DNA of 64,000 bases from contig NZ_RKQF01000001.1 in assembly GCF_003814875.1 (NCBI RefSeq), positions 4,960,001-5,024,000 of the forward strand. The letters run 5' to 3'. A program made the translations under genes and the position numbers. The DNA comes from Streptomyces sp. Ag109_O5-1. Lineage in GTDB: Bacteria > Actinomycetota > Actinomycetes > Streptomycetales > Streptomycetaceae. A model generated the notes under the pieces. The model saw only the letters and a list, made by a program, of their open reading frames with translations, was not told where the DNA came from and did no database searches. Each line of letters starts with the position of its first letter. Position 1 is the first letter of the stretch. This document shows positions 58,315 through 64,000 of this stretch, one piece after another.

Positions 58315-58773
58315 TCAGCGGCGGCTGCGTCCACGCAGGATCCGCCGGCCGTCCTCGACCGCGTCCGCGCACCGCAGCCACCAGTACTCCAGCTTGCCGC
58401 GCACCGTCACGTACACCCGCCGACGCTTGAGCCAGGGCGGCAGGTCCCGGTACGGCACGAACGTCAGCGTGTCGCCGATCGCGTCCTCGGCCCGGCCGTC
58501 CTGGCCCTCCGCGCGCAGTGCCTCGTACAACTCCGGGGTCAGTCGGCCGTTGAGGCGTGCCGCGGTGCCGGCGGCGGTGAAGGCATACCCTCGCTGATTC
58601 CGGTCCGGCAGCCTCATGGCCCGCAGGATCCGAGGCGATGCCTCCTCCAGAGGGCAGTTGAGAGCCAGCCCGATCACCGCCGTACCGAGATGATCCTCGC
58701 CACGATCGAACGCGGCGTCCCACTCAGCGGGGTCGTCGAGACCCAGCAGGCCCTCGCCGCTCTCCCAATTCAA
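58315..58773 (-). CDS. Conserved protein of toxin-immunity loci, HEAT-like helical
   Basis: The 152-residue protein has EWDAAFDRGEDHLGTAVIGL and the CPLEEASPRILRAMRLPDRN helix pair, a pattern common in streptomycete immunity neighbourhoods, then LTFVPYRDLPPWLKRRRVYV. Function is unknown. The annotated start is a TTG with a poor ribosome site, so the N-terminus is uncertain. It lies 15 bp upstream of the SUKH-like gene in the same direction. Confidence 0.55.
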   Translation of the reverse strand: MNWESGEGLLGLDDPAEWDAAFDRGEDHLGTAVIGLALNCPLEEASPRILRAMRLPDRNQRGYAFTAAGTAARLNGRLTPELYEALRAEGQDGRAEDAIGDTLTFVPYRDLPPWLKRRRVYVTVRGKLEYWWLRCADAVEDGRRILRGRSRR

Positions 58774-58791
58774 TGAAGGCCAGCCGCTCGC

Positions 58792-59439
58792 TCAGTCCGC
58801 GAAGCGGAACGTCGACGTGATCGCGTCGAAGATGTCGAAGAAGGAGTCGGCGAGGTCGAGGACCTGGCTGCTGCCGGCGACCAGGGCGACCTTGCCCTCC
58901 TGGCCGGGGACCGGGATGAACGTCTGCATCAGGACCGCGCGGATCGTGCGGTTGAGGCTGTCCTCGGGGATCGGGATGTCCTCGATGCCGTACGTGCGGG
59001 CGGCGGGGCCCACACCGGGGATGTCGACGGTGGTCACCTTGCGCCAGGAGTCGCCCTCCCGATGGGCCTCCTTGGGGGCGAGCTGGGCGGCGATGGCGGC
59101 CGGGTCGTTGGACAGGGGCGCGCCGTCGCGCGTACGGCCGCCGACCAGCGACACCGTGACCGAGCCCGTGATCGGGGTGTCGCCGCCGAAGCTCTCCGCC
59201 ATGCAACCGCAGTACATCGCGCCCGACTTCCATGCATCCGCCGCCGACTTGCGCAGGAAGCCGACGTACGTGTCCCGGTACTGCGCCAGCTCCGGGTACT
59301 GGGCGATCCGCTCGTTCACCATCCGCCGGATCGAGTCGTCGCGCGACTCCGGCCGTACGTCGAACTCCCACCACGACTCCGGCACCTTGATCCGGAATCC
59401 GCCGCGCTCGATGGTGAGCGCCTCCATATAGCGGCCCAT
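58792..59439 (-). CDS. Hypothetical protein divergent from the WXG100-like gene
   Basis: The 215-residue protein has an aromatic first part (FRIKVPESWWEFDV) and a second half of alternating strands (GSVTVSLVGGRT, TVDIPGVGPAARTYGIEDIP, VLMQTFIPVPGQEGKVALVA) ending in a helix. No signal or membrane segment is seen. It shares a short promoter gap with the WXG100-like gene, hinting at a role in type VII export. Starts at 59451 (GTG), 59439 and 59427 are all possible. Confidence 0.55.
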   Translation of the reverse strand: MGRYMEALTIERGGFRIKVPESWWEFDVRPESRDDSIRRMVNERIAQYPELAQYRDTYVGFLRKSAADAWKSGAMYCGCMAESFGGDTPITGSVTVSLVGGRTRDGAPLSNDPAAIAAQLAPKEAHREGDSWRKVTTVDIPGVGPAARTYGIEDIPIPEDSLNRTIRAVLMQTFIPVPGQEGKVALVAGSSQVLDLADSFFDIFDAITSTFRFAD

Positions 59440-59518
59440 GGTGTACGCCACCCCTCCCCCGATGATCTGATATACGGTGCGGCCCAGACTACGAGACGCG
59501 CGGACGGGGGACAGTCAC

Positions 59519-59881
59519 GTGGGCAACGGCAAGAGCGACCTCGCCATACCGCTGAGCGAGCTTGAGGATTACGGCCGCAAGCTGCGCTCCATCAAGGAAC
59601 GCCTCAACCACACCAAGAAGATGTTCGAGTCCTACCAGGACGACATCGGCAGCGGCACGGTCTACGACGCCCTCGACGACTTCGAGTCCAACTGGCACGA
59701 CGGCCGCGAGGACATCACCAAGCAGATCGATTCGCTCGCCGACATGTCCGACACCGTTGTCCGCGAGTTCAAGAAGCTGGACGACGACCTCGCGAAGAAG
59801 GCGAAGGACGCGGTACGGCCGGAGGGTGGCGGCCAGCAGCAGGCCGGCGGCGGGGGAAACAAGGCCGAACAGGCCGAGTAG
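59519..59881 (+). CDS. WXG100-like type VII secretion protein
   Basis: The 120-residue product is a helical hairpin with an N-terminal helix (LSELEDYGRKLRSIKERLNH), a turn containing NWHDG (Trp59-Gly62) and a second helix (EDITKQIDSLADMSDTVVRE). A Gln/Gly/Lys tail follows. The size and central Trp-Gly turn fit ESX-type small partners, though the spacing is WxxG rather than WxG. GGGGGA lies 7 bp before the GTG at 59519. It may pair with the N-terminus of the RHS toxin; no Ecc machinery is encoded in the window. Confidence 0.65.
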   Translation: MGNGKSDLAIPLSELEDYGRKLRSIKERLNHTKKMFESYQDDIGSGTVYDALDDFESNWHDGREDITKQIDSLADMSDTVVREFKKLDDDLAKKAKDAVRPEGGGQQQAGGGGNKAEQAE

Positions 59882-59919
59882 TCGGCATCATGGCGGTGGC
59901 CGGTGGACAGGCTCACCGC

Positions 59920-60333
59920 ATGCCGGACACCGCACTGCTCATCATCGACATGCAGCGTGCACTCGCCGAGTGGCTCGAAGTCCATCCGACGCTGACGCCT
60001 GAGCCGACGGACGTGGTCCTCGACAAGGACAGCGCGGACTCGTTCCTCGGCACGGCACTCAGCAAGGTCCTGGAGGAGCGGGCCGGACGCCGGTTCGTCG
60101 TCACCCGCTACGCCTCCGACTTCTGCGTCGACTCCACCAGTCGCAGCGCGCTCTCCCACGGCTACGACCTCGTCCTCGCCGCCGACGGCCACACCACGAT
60201 GGAACGCCCGGACGGTGCCGCGCCGACGGCCGCGCAGATCGTCGCGCATCACAACGTGATCTTCTCGGTCATCCAGTACGCGGGGCGGTCAGTCACCGTG
60301 GCTCCGGCTGCGGAGATCCGCTTCGATACGTGA
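59920..60333 (+). pseudogene. Isochorismatase-family hydrolase with an internal in-frame deletion
   Basis: The frame keeps Asp10 (LLIIDMQ), Lys36 and Cys69 (SDFCVDST), the catalytic triad of the family, and the late QIVAHHNVIFS. It lacks about 40-50 residues between DMQRALAEW and LEVHPTLTPEP, which normally carry two strands and a helix, so the product (137 residues instead of about 180) is probably not folded. The deletion keeps the frame. Its last 45 bp overlap the 3' end of the next gene on the other strand. Confidence 0.65.
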
Positions 60334-61449
60334 CGCGTCCACGTTCCATGTCGTCGGCAGTTCGCTGCCGCAGAAGACACAGACGAAGTCGGCTTCACGG
60401 ACGATGTTGTGCTCCGCGCAGCGCGGGCAGCGGCGGAACACCACCTCGTAGGTGAAGCCGGAGGGGTGTCCGAGCGGGATGCGGTCGAGTGCGCGTGCGA
60501 CCGCAGGCCAGGAGGTGAGGTCGGGGCAGTAGCCGGTCGACTGGTTGCTGACCTCGCTGACCGTCCACCGATCCGCCTCGCGAACGAACGTGATCTCCCC
60601 GGCGCCCAGTACGGCTGCTCCGCCGGCGCAGGCCACGTGTTCGCTACGGCGTGGCGCGAGCCGCAGCCGGCCGTCGAGGTCGACGACGTAGGTGAACGGC
60701 TCGGCCAGCTCCGCGGGTGACTGTCGTCCCACCCAGGTCGAGAAGTCGGACGCGGAGGTGATCAGGGCGCCTGCGCCGGTGGACTGCGGTGACATGACCG
60801 CGAGTTCGGCCGGGCCGACGTAGCGGTAGCCCCGCTCCGGCGGGCGTGTGAGCAGATCCTCCAGCGCCTCGTCGTACGACCTGAAGCCCGCCCTGATGCG
60901 GTCGGGGGTGGGTGAGTCAGGACGGAGCATCGACGGCAGGTGGGCTACCCGCCACATGCGGTGGACGTGGGAAGGGGCGATGTCGCCGGTCGGGTCCGCC
61001 AAGGCGCAGGCGATGGTGAGGATCTCAGTGACCTGGGGTGCGCCCCTGGCCGCGTCCGTGCCGGCGTCCAGGGCCACCGCCACCAACATGTCCAGGAATT
61101 CCGACAGTTGCAGGTCCGCGACCATACGGCACATACGGCGTACGGTCGACGGCGACGGGTCGCGCAGGCTCTCGACTCCCGTCACTCCGGCCGACCAGAG
61201 GACGAGGATCGGCGGCGACAGCTCGTAGTCGCGGAAGTAGCCCAGCTTGTCGGCTTCCGCTCTGGCTTCATCACCGTCGAACGCGCAGAGTGCGCAGACA
61301 GCGGCGAAGAGACGGTCCCACTCCTGCCGCCGGCTTTCGAGGAACGCGCCCACCGACGCATCGGCCGGCACCCAGGTCCCGGTGGCATTCACCGCACCCA
61401 CAGCCACCACTCCACCGAGCGGTGCGAAGAGTTCGCGGGCGTATCTCAC
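60289..61449 (-). CDS. Hypothetical protein with C-terminal zinc ribbon
   Basis: The 386-residue protein has a mainly helical N-terminal two thirds and a C-terminal segment with two CxxC pairs (RRCPRCAEHN, CVFCGSEL), which should bind zinc. The middle contains EITFVREADRWTVSEVSNQS, just ahead of the ribbon. No known enzymatic motif is seen. The GTG at 61449 overlaps the stop of the DUF397 gene (GTGA), so the two are probably co-translated. Confidence 0.65.
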   Translation of the reverse strand: MRYARELFAPLGGVVAVGAVNATGTWVPADASVGAFLESRRQEWDRLFAAVCALCAFDGDEARAEADKLGYFRDYELSPPILVLWSAGVTGVESLRDPSPSTVRRMCRMVADLQLSEFLDMLVAVALDAGTDAARGAPQVTEILTIACALADPTGDIAPSHVHRMWRVAHLPSMLRPDSPTPDRIRAGFRSYDEALEDLLTRPPERGYRYVGPAELAVMSPQSTGAGALITSASDFSTWVGRQSPAELAEPFTYVVDLDGRLRLAPRRSEHVACAGGAAVLGAGEITFVREADRWTVSEVSNQSTGYCPDLTSWPAVARALDRIPLGHPSGFTYEVVFRRCPRCAEHNIVREADFVCVFCGSELPTTWNVDASRIEADLRSRSHGD

Positions 61450-61664
61450 TCGCCGGTGGCCGCATAGGAGAGGAACGCGGTCCAGGCGGCGGACGGGAAG
61501 GTGAGGTTGGGGCTGTGGGAAGGAGGGTTCTTGGAGTCTCGGATGTGGATGGTGGTGGGAGTGGCGGCTATTTCGACGCAGGAGTCGCCGTCAGGGCCAC
61601 TGCTGTAGCTGCTCTTGAACCGCACCAGTCCGGAGGCGTCCCCGTCAGAGGCCTTGCCGATCAT
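61446..61664 (-). CDS. DUF397 protein
   Basis: The 72-residue protein carries the DUF397 signature (VRFKSSYSSGPDGDSCVEIA and the HIRDSKNP strand). Such proteins usually follow, and are thought to antagonise, an XRE-family regulator with a DUF5753 domain. Here only the last codons of that regulator remain upstream, so the DUF397 protein is an orphan. It leads into the zinc-ribbon gene. Confidence 0.85.
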   Translation of the reverse strand: MIGKASDGDASGLVRFKSSYSSGPDGDSCVEIAATPTTIHIRDSKNPPSHSPNLTFPSAAWTAFLSYAATGE

Positions 61665-61735
61665 GTTTCTCCCAGCTTTGCTCAATGAGCGACAGCGACT
61701 CCCGTGGTGGGAGAGCCTGAGCCCGGATGGTTCCA
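61645..61735 (-). pseudogene. C-terminal remnant of an XRE/DUF5753 regulator
   Basis: In the frame that overlaps the DUF397 start, the last 28 codons read RAQALPPRESLSLIEQSWEK and end at the TGA 61645-61647. This fits the end of DUF5753 regulators that precede DUF397 genes. No further regulator sequence is found upstream, where a gene on the other strand takes over. The match is short. Confidence 0.4.
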
Positions 61736-61980
61736 TACCGACCTCCGCCGATGCCGTACGACGCACTCTCACCGCCTGCCTCCCGACCGGGCCGCTCCAC
61801 CACTCCGCCGGCCTCATGGCCCATCGCCTCACGGAGTACCTGCCACCACCGTCGCCGCCCGCCCCACCCCGCCCGCTCCCCTTCCAGAACTGCGACGGCT
61901 GCGACCGCCCGTTCCGCGCGGCCGAACCGGGCCGCTGCCGGGACTGCCGCCCCCACCGACCTCTGCCGCAAGTCTCCTGA
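61660..61980 (+). CDS. Small Cys-rich protein, probably 5' altered by the adjacent deletion
   Basis: From about 61735 the frame reads TLTACLPTGPLHHSAGLMAH, then RLTEYLPPPSPPAPP and a treble-clef-like end CDGCDRPFRAAEPGRCRDC. This looks like a genuine small zinc-binding streptomycete protein. The codons before that are antisense to the XRE remnant, and no ribosome site fits the ATG at 61660, so the original start is probably lost. Confidence 0.4.
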   Translation: MMFLPALLNERQRLPWWESLSPDGSIPTSADAVRRTLTACLPTGPLHHSAGLMAHRLTEYLPPPSPPAPPRPLPFQNCDGCDRPFRAAEPGRCRDCRPHRPLPQVS

Positions 61981-62019
61981 ACAGCGCTGTTCCCACGACG
62001 AGAGGTCCCGATCCCCCTC

Positions 62020-62933
62020 ATGGTCAGCTCCCCGCACGAAGCGATGCACCGGATCTTCCAGCAGGATCCGGGGGCTCTTCGCCCGCGCCGCCCGGTCGAT
62101 CGGTGTCCCGTTCGCCGACCCGGTCGCCAGCACCCTGCTCCCCACCGATCTCACCGAGAACCACCCCCTAGGAACGACGCGTCGACAGTCTGATGCGCGT
62201 CGACACCGCCGAGCAGGGCAGCTACCTGTTGGTCGTGGAGGCGCAGGGCAAGAAGGACCCGGACAAGCCGGCCAGCTGGACCTACTCCCTCTCCTACCTC
62301 CACGCCAAGTACCGGCTGCCGCCGGTCGTGGTCGTCGTGTGCCAGGACCGCGCCACCGCGACCTGGGCCGCCAGGCACCTGGAGATCGGTCCGCGGCAGT
62401 GGCCCTCGCTCACCCTGCGTCCGCTGGTCCTGGAACCGGACAACGTCCCGATCGTCACCAGCCCGGACAAGGTGGCGCACGATCTGCCGATGGCAGTCCT
62501 CTCCGCGGTTCTGCATCACCGCGATCCGCAGATCGAGGCCATACCGAAGGCGATGGCACCGGTCCTTCGGGACCTGCAGGAACACGACGAAGACACCGCC
62601 GACATCTACATCGAGCTGACCCGACAAGGCCTGGAGAAGACCCTGGCCGCAGACCTCTGGAGGCACCTCGTGGCCATCGACACGTCATTCTTCACGTCGT
62701 CCCTCGCCGAAGAACTGCGGGACGAAGGCAGGGCTGAAGGCAGGGCTGAAGGCAAGGCCCAGGGCGTAGCCGAATCCCTCCTCCTGGTCCTCGCCGGCCG
62801 TGACATCGAAGTCTCCGAGGAGGCTCGCGAGCGGATCAGCACCTGTGACGACCACGACGTCCTCACCACCTGGCTGACGCGGGCCATGACGGCCGCTTCC
62901 ACCGCCGAGGTATTCGCCGACGTGACGGAGTGA
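62020..62933 (+). pseudogene. PDDEXK/Rpn-like nuclease-family gene broken by two +1 frameshifts
   Basis: Three frames in succession make one protein of about 303 residues: MVSSPHEAMHRIFQQDPG (from 62020), LFARAARSIGVPFADPVAST (after a G5 run at 62070-62074) and VDSLMRVDTAEQGSYLLVVE (after an extra G at 62171-62172). Removing one G at each place restores the frame. The core VVEAQGKKDP contains the ExQ-type catalytic pattern of the family, and the tail has an EGRAEG repeat. The last part alone (from 62193) is open for 246 codons. Confidence 0.75.
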
Positions 62934-63103
62934 GCAGGCCAGAGGTCCCGCCTGCTCACCGTTCCCGGAGGCCTCTGTAGTCCGGCGCTCTCCCCGGAGC
63001 CCCCCACCCGCGTCCCACCCGTCTGCCGGATGGCCGAGGCCCTCCGGGTCCGGCAACGTGATGGGCGCAAGCGTCAGTCGCGTGTGGGTGGAAGGACGCC
63101 ATC

Positions 63104-64000
63104 GTGCGAACCGTCGTCGGGACCGGAGCTCTCCTCCTCGTACTCGCCCTCGCCGCCACGGCCCCGGGAACACCCGATGCCGGGGCGAACCTGGACGGCG
63201 TGTGGCGCACGGACGGCTACGGGACCGTCCTGACCGTCGACGGCAGAGGGCTGCAGGAGTACCAGACGACAGCCGTCAGCTGCCGCAAGGGGGACTTCTC
63301 GGGGGCGGCCGCGAAACAGGGGACGTACGACTCCGACGACGGCGACGTCCTCACTCTGCGGCCCACACCCGACGGCCGACGCGCCCAGCTCAGCGACGAC
63401 AGCTCGGTCGGGTACCGGCGGCTGCAACGGATCGGCTCCCTGCCGGCCGCCTGCATCCACTCGCCCTCGACGGGCCGCCTGCCCTCGTCCGACCCCCGCG
63501 CCTCCTTCGACGTCTTCTGGCAGTCCTTCGAGGAGAACTACCCCTTCTTCGCGGCCAAGGGCATCGACTGGCACGCGGTACGGAACCACTACCGGCCCCT
63601 CGTGCACCGGGACACCACCCGCAGCGAGCTCTTCGACATCTTCAGCCGTATGATCACACCGCTCCACGACGCGCACGTACTCGTCCAAGACGGCAACCGT
63701 CACTACGGCGTGGGGCGGCCGGGCACCGACGTGCCGGGGCCGGAGCTCGACGCCAAGGTGAAGAAGTTCGTCATCGACCGCGACCTCAAGGAAGCCACCG
63801 ACCGGCAGGACTTCGCCGACGGCCTCATCACCTTCGCGGACCTCGGCAACGGCCTGGGGTACCTACGGATCTCCGACTTCGACGGATACGACCCGGACGA
63901 CGATTCGTACTCCGCCGACCTCACCGAACTCGGCCGGGCTCTGGACACCGTCCTCACCCCCGTCCGCGCCCGCACCATGCAGGGCCTGATCATCGACCTC
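63104..64000 (+). CDS. Secreted S41-family peptidase (3' partial)
   Basis: The frame is open to the last base; 299 codons are visible. The GTG at 63104 has GGAAGGA 8 bp upstream and starts a signal peptide (VVGTGALLLVLALAATAPG). A small lipocalin-like domain (about 30-120) precedes the helical segment of C-terminal processing peptidases (FDVFWQSFEENYPFFAAKGI) and the TPLHDAHVLVQDG strand. GYLRISDFDGY and QGLIIDL begin the catalytic core; the Ser and Lys would lie right of the window. Substrate unknown. Confidence 0.85.
   Translation, partial: MRTVVGTGALLLVLALAATAPGTPDAGANLDGVWRTDGYGTVLTVDGRGLQEYQTTAVSCRKGDFSGAAAKQGTYDSDDGDVLTLRPTPDGRRAQLSDDSSVGYRRLQRIGSLPAACIHSPSTGRLPSSDPRASFDVFWQSFEENYPFFAAKGIDWHAVRNHYRPLVHRDTTRSELFDIFSRMITPLHDAHVLVQDGNRHYGVGRPGTDVPGPELDAKVKKFVIDRDLKEATDRQDFADGLITFADLGNGLGYLRISDFDGYDPDDDSYSADLTELGRALDTVLTPVRARTMQGLIIDL

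Overview
The window is about 64 kb of very GC-rich actinobacterial chromosome. Gene order and protein sequences point to Streptomyces: a complete S10-spc-alpha ribosomal supercluster without rpsD, alr/tsaE/tsaB/rimI/tsaD and glmS/acpS/nnrD neighbourhoods, DUF397 and WXG100-type proteins, and frequent GTG starts. No tRNA, rRNA, CRISPR array or intact insertion sequence was seen.

Layout. 1-11.5 kb is accessory and secreted functions: a SAM methyltransferase cut by the window edge, a DGPF protein with an ECF42-type sigma factor, an LCP cell-wall protein, a small xylan island (GH10 xylanase, LacI regulator, GH3 glycosidase sharing a predicted operator), a deletion scar holding pieces of a regulator and an ohr gene, and a secreted protein of unknown function. 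11.7-27 kb is housekeeping on the minus strand: tRNA t6A synthesis (tsaD, tsaB, tsaE) with rimI, alanine racemase, L,D-transpeptidase, NAD(P)HX repair, acpS, glmS and glmM, with coaA on the plus strand. 27-47.2 kb is one long minus-strand block: rpsJ to rplO, then secY-adk-map, infA-rpmJ-rpsM-rpsK-rpoA-rplQ, truA and rplM-rpsI, punctuated by hairpins whose wobble pairs fit the minus-strand RNA.

47.7-64 kb is accessory. A two-gene plus-strand operon encodes an RNA ligase-polynucleotide kinase fusion and a 939-residue protein joining a DUF504/MJ1316-like domain, an EEP phosphoesterase, a 2H phosphoesterase and a poly(A)/CCA-type nucleotidyltransferase. Together these supply the end-healing, end-building and sealing steps of an RNA repair pathway. 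Beside it is a polymorphic-toxin locus: a 1510-residue RHS protein with a WxG N-terminus and an AHH-like nuclease tail, a probable immunity gene, SUKH-like and other small immunity-type genes, and a WXG100-like gene. The right end is worn, with an internally deleted isochorismatase, a remnant of an XRE regulator beside a DUF397 gene, a twice-frameshifted nuclease-family gene, and an S41 peptidase cut by the window edge.

A modular dispersed repeat (seven copies, all in one orientation, each 3' of a gene) runs through the housekeeping part.
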